From positions 372,001-436,000 of the forward strand of contig CAWBKK010000010.1 of NCBI GenBank assembly GCA_963789355.1: DNA of 64,000 nucleotides. The letters run 5' to 3'. This stretch comes from Gaiellasilicea sp963789355 (lineage in GTDB: Bacteria; Actinomycetota; Thermoleophilia; Gaiellales; Gaiellaceae). Position numbers and translations under genes: made by a program. Under the pieces are notes generated by a model. That model did no database searches. It had not been told where the DNA came from and saw only the letters and a list, made by a program, of their open reading frames with translations. How positions within the stretch are numbered: the stretch's first letter is position 1; every line of letters begins with the position of its first letter. Shown here in pieces: positions 25,177 through 32,619 of the stretch.

Positions 25177-26118
25177 ATGGAACCTGATAGCTGGCTCGGC
25201 GTCGAGCTCCGTCATCTGGCCGCCCTCGAGGCCGTCGCGCGCGAGGGCACGTTCGGGCGCGCGGCCGTCTCGCTCGGCTACACGCAGTCCGCGATCAGCC
25301 AGCAGATCCAGACGCTCGAGCGGCTCGTCGGCGAGCGCCTGCTCGAGCGTCCCGGCGGTGCGCGCGCCGTCTCCCTCACCGAAGCCGGCCGGCTGCTCCT
25401 CCTCCACGCGGAGGCGATCGTCGCCCGCCTGCATGCGGCCCAGGCGGACATGGCCGCGCTCGCGCACGGGGACAGCGGGCACCTTCGGATCGGGACGTTC
25501 CAGAGCGTCGGCGCCAAGGTCCTGCCCGAGGTGATGCGACGGTTCCGCGGCGCTTGGCCGCTGATCGAGCTCGAGCTGAGCGAGTCGACGTCCGACGATG
25601 ACCTGCTGCGCCTGATCGAGCGCGGCGAGCTCGACGTCGCCTTCGCGATGTTGCCGACGCTCGAAGGCCCGTTCGAGACAGAGGAGCTCCTCCGCGACGA
25701 CTATGTCCTCCTCGTCCCGGCCGAGCACGAGCTCGCCGGCCTCGAGCGCGCAGGCCTGGGCGACCTCGGCGACCTGACCCTGATCGGCAACCGGGCGTGC
25801 CGGAGCACCGCACTCGCCGAAGGCGAGCTGATCGTCCGCGGAGTCCGGCTCGACGTGGCCTTCCGCTCGGACGACAACGGCACCGTGCAAGGCCTCGTCG
25901 GCGCCGGCTTCGGCGCTGCCCTCGTGCCGCTGCTGACGATCGACCCGAACGACGACCGGGTGACGGTTCTCGAGCTCGAGCCGCAGATACCGGCGCGCCG
26001 GATCGCGCTCGCCTGGCATCGAGATCGCCACCGCTCGCCGGCGTCGCAGGCGTTCGCGGAGATCGCCCGCGAAGTCTGCGCGGAGGTCGAGGCGACGCTG
26101 GGGCGCGTCGCGGTCTAG
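25177..26118 (+). CDS. LysR-family transcriptional regulator
   Basis: 313 residues: N-terminal winged helix-turn-helix (LRHLAALEAVAREGTFGRAA then LGYTQSAISQQIQTLERLVG, about 10-65) and a periplasmic-binding-like effector domain from about 95 (GHLRIGTFQSVGAKVLPEV). The ligand cannot be deduced. The effector domain is typical in length. Autoregulation is likely through the inverted repeat 18-47 bases upstream. Its stop overlaps the convergent thiolase stop in CTAG. Confidence 0.92.
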   Translation: MEPDSWLGVELRHLAALEAVAREGTFGRAAVSLGYTQSAISQQIQTLERLVGERLLERPGGARAVSLTEAGRLLLLHAEAIVARLHAAQADMAALAHGDSGHLRIGTFQSVGAKVLPEVMRRFRGAWPLIELELSESTSDDDLLRLIERGELDVAFAMLPTLEGPFETEELLRDDYVLLVPAEHELAGLERAGLGDLGDLTLIGNRACRSTALAEGELIVRGVRLDVAFRSDDNGTVQGLVGAGFGAALVPLLTIDPNDDRVTVLELEPQIPARRIALAWHRDRHRSPASQAFAEIAREVCAEVEATLGRVAV

Positions 26119-27263
26119 ACGCGCTCGACGACGGCGGCGATCGCCTGGCCGAAGCCGATGCACATGCAGGCGATCCCGTAGCGCGCCTCGCGCCGCTCGA
26201 GCTCGTTCAGCAGCGTCGCCGTCACCCGCGCGCCCGTGGCGCCGAGCGGGTGGCCGAGCGAGATGCCGCCGCCGTTCGGGTTGATGTCGTCGAAGCGATC
26301 CTCGAGCCCGGCGTCGTGCGCGAACTGGAGCACGACCGACGCGAACGCCTCGTTGACCTCGATCACGGCGATGTCGTCCCAGGTGAGCCCCGCGCGCTCG
26401 AGCGCCTTCCGGCACGCCTCGGGGTTGCCGTGCAACATCCGGTACGGGTCGACGCCGGCGAGCCCGAACGAGACGAAGCGGGCACGTGGCTCGAGGCCGA
26501 GGCGCGTTGCAGCAGCCTCGCTCGTCACGAGCACGGCCGCTGCGCCGTCGACGATCTGACTCGAGTTCCCCGCGGTCACGACTCCGTCGGGGATGAACGC
26601 GGGCTGGAGCGAGGCGAGCTTCACAGCCGACGTATCGCGCCGCGGCGCCTCGTCGACGGCGAAGAGCACGGCCGCGCCGGCGGCTCCCGTCTCGACCGGG
26701 ACGATCTCGTTCTCGAAACGCCCGCCGTCGATCGCCGCGATCGCGCGTCGGTGCGACTCGAGCGAGTACGCGTCGAGCGCCTCTCGCGAGAGGTTCCACT
26801 CGGACGCGATCGCCTCTGCGGAGATCCCCTGCGGCACTATCTGCCAGCGCTCGGTCAGCTTGTCGGAGAGGTCGCCGCCGTTCGAGCCCATCGGGACGCG
26901 GGACATCATCTCGACGCCGGCCGAGACGACGACGTCGAGCTGGCCGGCCCAGATCGCAGCAGCGGCGTTGAAGTTCGTCTGCATCGAGGATCCGCACTGG
27001 CGGTCGACCGTCGTTCCGCAGACCGTCTCGGGCCAGCCGGCGACCAGCGGCGCCATCCGGCCGATGTTCCAGCCCTGCTCGCCGATCTGCGTCACGCAAC
27101 CCATCTGGACGTCCTCGACCTCCGCCGGATCGAGGTCGTGGCGCGCAACCAGTCCGTTCAGCACCTGCGCAGCGAGCTCGTCGCCGCGGGTGCCCGCGAG
27201 CGAGCCGTTCCGGCGCCCGATCGGGCTGCGAACGGCGTCGACGATGAGCGCGTCCGTTGCCAC
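26115..27263 (-). CDS. Thiolase family protein (acetyl-CoA acetyltransferase type)
   Basis: 382 residues. Catalytic residues are present: acyl-accepting Cys90 in VDRQCGSSMQ, His338 in GHPLGATGAR and the second Cys368 in CMCIGFGQ. Family enzymes condense or cleave 3-ketoacyl-CoA. The G of the usual CxG pair is replaced by IGFG, as in many actinobacterial degradative thiolases. GTG start at 27263 with TATGCT six bases upstream, overlapping the -10 of the divergent aldehyde dehydrogenase. Confidence 0.93.
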   Translation of the reverse strand: MATDALIVDAVRSPIGRRNGSLAGTRGDELAAQVLNGLVARHDLDPAEVEDVQMGCVTQIGEQGWNIGRMAPLVAGWPETVCGTTVDRQCGSSMQTNFNAAAAIWAGQLDVVVSAGVEMMSRVPMGSNGGDLSDKLTERWQIVPQGISAEAIASEWNLSREALDAYSLESHRRAIAAIDGGRFENEIVPVETGAAGAAVLFAVDEAPRRDTSAVKLASLQPAFIPDGVVTAGNSSQIVDGAAAVLVTSEAAATRLGLEPRARFVSFGLAGVDPYRMLHGNPEACRKALERAGLTWDDIAVIEVNEAFASVVLQFAHDAGLEDRFDDINPNGGGISLGHPLGATGARVTATLLNELERREARYGIACMCIGFGQAIAAVVERV

Positions 27264-27269
27264 ACGAGG

Positions 27270-27279
27270 AGCATAGACT
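27270..27279. promoter_or_regulatory. Shared bidirectional -10 element (thiolase / aldehyde dehydrogenase)
   Basis: The decamer AGCATAGACT reads TATGCT toward the thiolase GTG (27263) and TAGACT toward the dehydrogenase GTG (27286), each exactly six bases from its start codon. The hexamers overlap by TA. Only 22 bases separate the two start codons. Confidence 0.7.
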
Positions 27280-27285
27280 CAGAGG

Positions 27286-28716
27286 GTGGCCACGACAGCC
27301 TCCGAGAAGAAGCTGTTGATCGCCGGCGAGTGGGTCGAGACGGGCGAGTGGGTCGAGGTGCGCTCTCCCTACTCCGGCGAGACCGTCGGCCGGGTTGCGA
27401 AAGCGGGCGCGGCCGAAGCGCGGAAGGCGGTCGACGCCGCCGAGGCCGCGATGCGGGAGCCGCTCCCGGCGCACAAGCGCGCCGAGATCCTCGTTCGCGT
27501 CGCCGGGTACCTCGGACGACGCCACGAAGAGGTGGCGCAGACGATCGCCGAGGAGGCCGGGAAGCCGCTCAAGGCTGCTCGGGTCGAGGCATCGCGGGCC
27601 ATGTCCACGTTCACCTTCGCGGCCGTGGAGGCGCGCAAGCTGGCAGGGGAGATGGTGCCGATGGATGCCTCCCAGGCCGGGGCGGGCAAGCTGGCGTTCA
27701 CGGTCCGCCGGCCGATCGGGATCGTGGCCGCGATCTCGCCGTTCAACTTCCCGCTCAACCTCGTCGCCCACAAGATCGCGCCGGCACTCGCGGCCGGCTG
27801 CGCCGTCGTGCTCAAGCCCGCCGCGCAGACACCGTTCTCCGCGCTGCTGCTCGCGGAACTGGAGACCGAGGCCGGCCTGCCGCCCGGCTGGCTGAACGTG
27901 CTCGTCGGGCCGGCAGCGGAGATCGGCGACGTTCTCGTCCAGGACGAGCGCGTTCGCGCGATCACGTTCACCGGCTCCGGCGAGGTCGGCTGGAAGCTCG
28001 CCGAACGGGCGCCTCGCAAGCGCGTCAAGCTCGAGCTCGGAAACGCGACGCCCGTGCTCGTGGAGGCCGACGCCGACCTCGAGGACGTCGCGACGCGGCT
28101 CGCCGCGAACGCCTTCTCATTCGCCGGCCAGAGCTGCATCTCGGTGCAGCGGATCTACGTCCAGCGCGACGCCTACGACGAGCTCGTCTCCCGCTTCGTC
28201 CCGAAAGTCGAGGCGCTCGTCGTCGGCGACCCGCTCGACGAGACCACCGACGTCGGGCCGCTGATCGACGCGGGCTCTCGCGACCGGGTGCTCGAGTGGA
28301 TCGACGAGGCGCGGACGGCCGGCGCGGAGATCCTCACCGGGGGAGCGCTCGAGCAGGGTCTGGTCCGACCGACGGTGATCGCGAACGCCGCTCCGGCGCT
28401 GAAGGTCTCCTGCGAGGAGGTCTTCGGGCCGGTGTGCACGGTCACTGCCTACGACACCCTCGACGAGGCGATCGAGCTGGCGAACGGAACCCGCTACGGG
28501 CTCCAGGCCGGGATCTTCACGCGCGATCTCAAGACCGCACTCAGCGCGGCGCAACGGCTCGAGTTCGGCGGCGTCACCATCAACGAGGCACCGACCTTCC
28601 GGGCCGACCAGATGCCCTACGGCGGGGTCAAGGACTCCGGGAACACGCGCGAGGGTCCTGCGTATGCCGTGCGCGAATTCACGGAGGATCGCCTCGTCGT
28701 GATCGAGCTGTCCTAG
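27286..28716 (+). CDS. NAD(P)-dependent aldehyde dehydrogenase
   Basis: 476 residues, ALDH superfamily. SPFNFPLN with Asn154, ITFTGSGEVG for cofactor binding, general base Glu250 in KLELGNATP, and nucleophile Cys284 in GQSCISVQ are all in place. The GNATP rather than GGKSP sequence resembles the lactaldehyde/succinate-semialdehyde/non-phosphorylating group; substrate is uncertain. GTG start with TAGACT six bases upstream, leaderless. A strong hairpin follows at 28771-28800. Confidence 0.92.
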   Translation: MATTASEKKLLIAGEWVETGEWVEVRSPYSGETVGRVAKAGAAEARKAVDAAEAAMREPLPAHKRAEILVRVAGYLGRRHEEVAQTIAEEAGKPLKAARVEASRAMSTFTFAAVEARKLAGEMVPMDASQAGAGKLAFTVRRPIGIVAAISPFNFPLNLVAHKIAPALAAGCAVVLKPAAQTPFSALLLAELETEAGLPPGWLNVLVGPAAEIGDVLVQDERVRAITFTGSGEVGWKLAERAPRKRVKLELGNATPVLVEADADLEDVATRLAANAFSFAGQSCISVQRIYVQRDAYDELVSRFVPKVEALVVGDPLDETTDVGPLIDAGSRDRVLEWIDEARTAGAEILTGGALEQGLVRPTVIANAAPALKVSCEEVFGPVCTVTAYDTLDEAIELANGTRYGLQAGIFTRDLKTALSAAQRLEFGGVTINEAPTFRADQMPYGGVKDSGNTREGPAYAVREFTEDRLVVIELS

Positions 28717-28770
28717 CTGACCGAAGGGACGCTCTTGGCCGCGACGCGGCCCCTTCAGGGGTCTTCGCGC

Positions 28771-28800
28771 GACGGGCATCCGCTTCTGCGGATGTCCGTC
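28771..28800 (+). terminator. Hairpin terminator after aldehyde dehydrogenase gene
   Basis: GACGGGCATCCGC (28771-28783), loop TTCT, GCGGATGTCCGTC (28788-28800): a 13-bp stem with one G-T wobble. No T-tract follows, as is common in GC-rich actinobacteria. A smaller 6-bp hairpin, GGCCGC-GAC-GCGGCC, lies upstream at 28737-28751. Confidence 0.6.
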
Positions 28801-28851
28801 CTGCGCGAGCCGGAATGGGCGCTCCGAACCCGTCAGTACACTCGCCGCAGA

Positions 28852-29235
28852 GTGCGCCTTCCGTCCCTGCAACGGCTTCTGCGCCGCGAATCGCCACGGC
28901 CGCGCCGCCGGCCGGCACCGGCCGCGAGCGAGCTTCGACGCGAGCGGCGGGCGCTGCTGCGCCTGCGCGAGCAGAAGCTTCGCGATCTGGGCGGGCTCTC
29001 GCTCGAGATGTACCGCCGCGACCGCTTTCGCGAGGATCTGCTCCTCGAGCGCTGCGCGGAGCTGATCGGGCTCGAAGCGCGCATCCACGAGCTGGACGTC
29101 CTGCTCGGCGCCGCCCGCCGCGCACCGGGTGTCCCGAAGACCGCCCGCTGCGAGTGTGGCGCTCCTCTGCTCTGGGGGTCGCACTTCTGCGCCACCTGCG
29201 GCCGTCCCGTCGCGGAAGCGGCAGACGCGCGATGA
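28852..29235 (+). CDS. Small basic protein with C-terminal zinc ribbon
   Basis: 127 residues. A very basic N-terminal half (RRRPAPAASELRRERRALLR) is followed by a helical segment and a Cys4 zinc ribbon at the end (RCECGAPLLWGSHFCATCGRPV). GTG 28852 was chosen because -10 TACACT (28837-28842) lies nine bases upstream; the frame remains open to 28735. It ends in ATGA overlapping the next gene, which also starts with a zinc ribbon, so the pair is co-translated. Function unknown. Confidence 0.65.
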   Translation: MRLPSLQRLLRRESPRPRRRPAPAASELRRERRALLRLREQKLRDLGGLSLEMYRRDRFREDLLLERCAELIGLEARIHELDVLLGAARRAPGVPKTARCECGAPLLWGSHFCATCGRPVAEAADAR

Positions 29236-29918
29236 GCGCTCCCGGCCCGGCCCGCTGCCCGCGGTGCGACGCACCTGTGCAGGCGGGCCAGGAGTACTGC
29301 CTCGAGTGCGGCGGCCGCCTGAACCAAAGGGCCGCCGGCCCGGTCGCCCGCGCCTCGACGGCGGCCTCGACGCGGTACGACTGGGCCGGAGCGTGGATCG
29401 TGCCGGCACTCCTCGGGCTCGTCGTGGCCGTACTCGGAACGGGCGCCGCGATCGCGATCTCCGGCGACGGCGAGGAGCCGAGCGCGATCCCGACCGCGAC
29501 TGGAGGCAGCCTGACCGTCACCGGCGGCACACCGACGCTCACGGCGCCGGAGCCCACGACCGGGGCGGCCACGACGACGGCGCCCGCGACGACAGCGCCG
29601 GCGACGACCGCTCCGCCTCCGCCGCCGGCCAACCCGGCGGTCGTCACGTGGCCCCGCGACCGGCGCGGCTGGACGATCGTGCTGCTCTCGCTCCCGCAGA
29701 CGAACGGCCGCGACGCCGCGGGGGCGCAGGCGAAGAAAGCGCGCGACGGCGGCCTGCGCCGCGTCGGCGTGCTCGACTCCTCCCGCTACGCGAGCCTCCA
29801 CCCCGGCTACTACGTCGTCTTCCAGGGCGTCTTCGAGAACGAGGCCGAAGCGTCCTCCGCGCTCCAGCGAGCCCGGACGGTCTTCCCAACGGCCTACCAG
29901 CGTGAGATCGTGCCGTAG
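29232..29918 (+). CDS. Zinc-ribbon membrane protein with extracytoplasmic SPOR-like domain
   Basis: 228 residues in ordered modules. N-terminal zinc ribbon (CPRCDAPVQAGQEYCLECGG, about 9-28) on the cytoplasmic side; one membrane segment at about 52-76; a Thr/Pro-rich linker (about 85-137); a C-terminal domain of about 80 residues (WTIVLLSLPQTNGRDAA, YYVVFQGVFENEAEASSALQ) matching the SPOR pattern that binds denuded peptidoglycan at division sites. SPOR assignment is by pattern only. Start ATG overlaps the previous stop (ATGA). Confidence 0.75.
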   Translation: MSAPGPARCPRCDAPVQAGQEYCLECGGRLNQRAAGPVARASTAASTRYDWAGAWIVPALLGLVVAVLGTGAAIAISGDGEEPSAIPTATGGSLTVTGGTPTLTAPEPTTGAATTTAPATTAPATTAPPPPPANPAVVTWPRDRRGWTIVLLSLPQTNGRDAAGAQAKKARDGGLRRVGVLDSSRYASLHPGYYVVFQGVFENEAEASSALQRARTVFPTAYQREIVP

Positions 29919-30017
29919 CCGAAGGTGTACGGAATTTGTGGAGCGGGCACACAGCTTCCCTACCTCCTCTCAGCTTCGATGGCGCGGTTCCGCAATCGAA
30001 CACTTATGTAAGCGACT

Positions 30018-30046
30018 TTGTAACAGCACCGGGTAGTCCGTATACT
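30018..30046 (+). promoter_or_regulatory. Sigma-70-type promoter
   Basis: -35 TTGTAA (30018-30023), a 17-bp spacer and -10 TATACT (30041-30046): the most canonical vegetative promoter seen in the window. Predicted start of transcription near 30053, leaving a leader of about 56 bases before the ATG at 30109. Confidence 0.75.
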
Positions 30047-30062
30047 CGTTCCGACAACCTTC

Positions 30063-30082
30063 GCCGAAAGCTGACTTTCGGC
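30063..30082 (+). other. Hairpin in 5' leader
   Basis: GCCGAAAG-CTGA-CTTTCGGC, a perfect 8-bp stem with a 4-base loop inside the untranslated leader of the gene at 30109. It ends about 20 bases before the AGGGAG ribosome binding site. Confidence 0.55.
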
Positions 30083-30108
30083 CTGACTGCGGGATAGAAC
30101 AGGGAGCA

Positions 30109-30570
30109 ATGACCGCGCAGATGGAAGCCCAACTCGTGCAACTGCAGGCATGCATGTATCAGTACTCGCGAGCGATCTATCGCTCGATCAAGGACCTGAT
30201 CGACCCGTACGCCGAGGCATCCGTCCAGCTCGAGTCGCGGCGCGCCGTGCTCGAGCAGTGCGAGCAGACGATGGAGCGGCTCGCAGCCGATCCGCACTAT
30301 TTCGCGAAGCCCGACCGGGCGCTTTTCCAGGATATCCGGCGCTTTTTCCCGATCACCGCGCAGGCGCAGGTCGCCTGGGCCGTCAAGGAGGGGATCGCGG
30401 CGGCGGTCGGCTTCATCGAGGAGCAGCTCGAGGCCGGTGCCCTCGACGGCGGTGTCGCTCGCTGCCGGGCGACGACGCGAAAAGGCAAGCCGTGCCAGCG
30501 GACGCCCCTGCCCGAGCGGGACTACTGTCCCTCGCACCAGCACCTCGAACGCTCGCTCGCAGCGGCGTAA
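30109..30570 (+). CDS. Conserved helical protein with C-terminal Cys/His motif
   Basis: 153 residues. N-terminal 115 residues predicted helical (YQYSRAIYRSIKDLIDPYAE, RRAVLEQCEQTMERLAADPH). The tail has RCRATTRKGKPCQRTPLPERDYCPSH: Cys, Cys, Cys, His spacing of a small metal-binding motif found on many unrelated proteins. AGGGAG precedes the ATG, and a strong promoter and leader hairpin lie upstream, so expression is probably high. Function unknown. It directly precedes the PafBC-like gene by 33 bases. Confidence 0.7.
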   Translation: MTAQMEAQLVQLQACMYQYSRAIYRSIKDLIDPYAEASVQLESRRAVLEQCEQTMERLAADPHYFAKPDRALFQDIRRFFPITAQAQVAWAVKEGIAAAVGFIEEQLEAGALDGGVARCRATTRKGKPCQRTPLPERDYCPSHQHLERSLAAA

Positions 30571-30603
30571 GCTTTTCCCGCAGCCGCTAGAGTCGGGCGG
30601 CTG

Positions 30604-32619
30604 ATGTCGCACGACACCGACAAGCTGATCCGTCAGCTCTCGCTGGTCGCGTTCCTGATGGCGGAGCGCAGACCGCTGACGGCGCGCGACGTCAAGGGCA
30701 ACGTCGAGGGGTACTCGGAGATGTCGGACGAGGCGTTCGCGCGCCGCTTCTACTCCGACCGCGCGGAGCTGATCGGGCTCGGCGTCCCGCTTCATTCTCA
30801 GCGCGACGAGTTCACCGGCGAGGAGCTCTACACCCTCCGCTCCGAGAACTACTTCCTCGACGAGCTCGAGCTCGACGACGACGAGCTGGCGGCCCTGCAG
30901 ACGGCGCTCTACATGCTCGAAGGGACGTTCGCCTACGCGGAGCCGCTGCGCCTCGCGCTCCAGAACCTCGCGCTCGGCCGTCCCGGGTTCGACGACGCGC
31001 CGACCGAGACCGCCGCGAGCGTGCAGGTGCGGGATCCCGACTACTCGCCCGAGATGGCCGGCCGGCTCTCGAAGCTCGAGTCCTCGATCTCGAAGCAGCG
31101 GACGATCAAGTTCAACTACTGGTCGCCGCGGCGCGACCAGATCCGCGAGCGAACGCTGAATCCCTACGCCTTGCGGCGCGACCGCGGGACCTGGTACGTC
31201 GTCGGCAACGATCTCGACAACGACGACGTCCGCACCTTTCGCGTCTCCCGGATCCGCGGCGAGATCCGCTTCGCGACCCGCCGCGAGCGCGACTTTCGCC
31301 TCCCGGCCGACTTCGACGTCGATGCGTACCGCGTCGGCGAGGACTGGCAGCACGGCCCCGTCGCCGGCACCGCCAGGATCGAGGTCAACGGCGACACCGC
31401 GTGGTGGGTCCACCGAACGCTGCGGGAGGCAGGAGCGCTCGTGGACGGTGTCTTCGAGACGGACTACGCAGCGATCGAGCCGCTCGCGGGCTGGGTGCTG
31501 CGCCAGAACGGCCGCGCCGTCCCGCTCGAGCCGGAGGAGCTCCGTGCAGCGTGCGCGGAGGGGCTGAAGCGCGTCCGCGCCGCGCACGAGGCCGAGCCGC
31601 CCAAGCTGGCACGCGAGAAGGCGGTCGAGCTCCCGGTCGACGGTGCCGACCGGCCGGCGCCGGCGGTCGCGCCGGAGCGCTTCGGCGTTCTCCAGGCGCT
31701 CCTCGCCTACCTGCTCGCCGCGTGCGGCGAGAACCGCGATGCCGAGCTCGACGCCGACGACCTTGCGACGCGGTTCCACATACCCCGCGAGGAGCTCCAG
31801 GATCACCTGTCCTTGCTCAACCTCGTCAACTTCGGGGGCGGCTGCTACACGGTCTACGCCCAGCTCGAAGGCAACTCCGTGCAGGTCGACAAGGAGCTGT
31901 ACGGCGACGTGTTCCGGCTCGCCCCGCGGCTGACGCCGCTCGAGGCGCGCGCGATCCGGCTCGCGCTCGACATCGTCGGGCCGACGATCGCGGCGCAGGT
32001 GCACACGCCGCTCGATCGCGTTCGCAAGAAGCTCGAGGAGACATTCGGGCAGTTCGAGGATCATCAGACCCCCGTTCTCAAAGACGAGCTGGACGAGGAG
32101 GCGCTCGTCGCGACGCTCTCCCGCGGGATCGCGGAGCGCCGCGTCGTTGCGATCGACTACATGAAGGACGGCGACGAGACTCCGACGGAACGGCTCGTCG
32201 AGCCGTACACCTTCGAGCGCGTCCTGCCGAACTGGATCATCCACACCTGGGATCGCTCTTCCGACGGCGAGCGCTCGTTCAGGCTCGACCGGATGCGGAC
32301 GGCACGGCTCACCGACGACCGCTTCGAGCCGCGCGACGGCTTCGACCCTCACTTTCTCGAGGACGCCCACCAGGTGCGTGTCCGCTACGCGAAGCCGGTC
32401 GCGCGCTATCGCGTCGAGCGCGGGGCCACCCGGCTGACCGACGGCTCGGCGCTCGCGACGCTGCGCGTCGGCACCCGCGACTGGCTGATCAGCGAGATCC
32501 TGGCCGACCGCGGCGAGGCCGTCGTGCTCGAGCCGGCGGACGTCCGGCCGGCGATCGCAAAGCGCGCGGCCCAGCTCGTCAAGGAGCTGCGCCTCACCCG
32601 CGTCAAGCTCCCCGGTTAG
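30604..32619 (+). CDS. pafBC: PafB-PafC fusion, WYL-domain transcriptional regulator
   Basis: 671 residues, two tandem copies of winged-helix plus WYL modules. First half: helix-turn-helix (LIRQLSLVAFLMAERRPL), WYL region near 190-215 (RTLNPYALRRDRGTWYVVGN). Second half: HTH-like segment near 355-400 (RFGVLQALLAYLLAACGENR), WYL-like LVEPYTFERVLPNWIIHTW. In actinobacteria PafB and PafC form the LexA-independent activator of DNA-damage genes; fused forms are known. Usually next to proteasome genes; none here. The gene has TAGAGT ten bases upstream. Its TAG stop overlaps the convergent kinase stop (TTAG). Confidence 0.87.
   Translation: MSHDTDKLIRQLSLVAFLMAERRPLTARDVKGNVEGYSEMSDEAFARRFYSDRAELIGLGVPLHSQRDEFTGEELYTLRSENYFLDELELDDDELAALQTALYMLEGTFAYAEPLRLALQNLALGRPGFDDAPTETAASVQVRDPDYSPEMAGRLSKLESSISKQRTIKFNYWSPRRDQIRERTLNPYALRRDRGTWYVVGNDLDNDDVRTFRVSRIRGEIRFATRRERDFRLPADFDVDAYRVGEDWQHGPVAGTARIEVNGDTAWWVHRTLREAGALVDGVFETDYAAIEPLAGWVLRQNGRAVPLEPEELRAACAEGLKRVRAAHEAEPPKLAREKAVELPVDGADRPAPAVAPERFGVLQALLAYLLAACGENRDAELDADDLATRFHIPREELQDHLSLLNLVNFGGGCYTVYAQLEGNSVQVDKELYGDVFRLAPRLTPLEARAIRLALDIVGPTIAAQVHTPLDRVRKKLEETFGQFEDHQTPVLKDELDEEALVATLSRGIAERRVVAIDYMKDGDETPTERLVEPYTFERVLPNWIIHTWDRSSDGERSFRLDRMRTARLTDDRFEPRDGFDPHFLEDAHQVRVRYAKPVARYRVERGATRLTDGSALATLRVGTRDWLISEILADRGEAVVLEPADVRPAIAKRAAQLVKELRLTRVKLPG

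Noticed and set aside
25797..29918. 1373-codon open frame on the plus strand
   Set aside because: Shadow of the LysR, thiolase (antisense) and dehydrogenase genes; only its last part from 29232 is a real gene.
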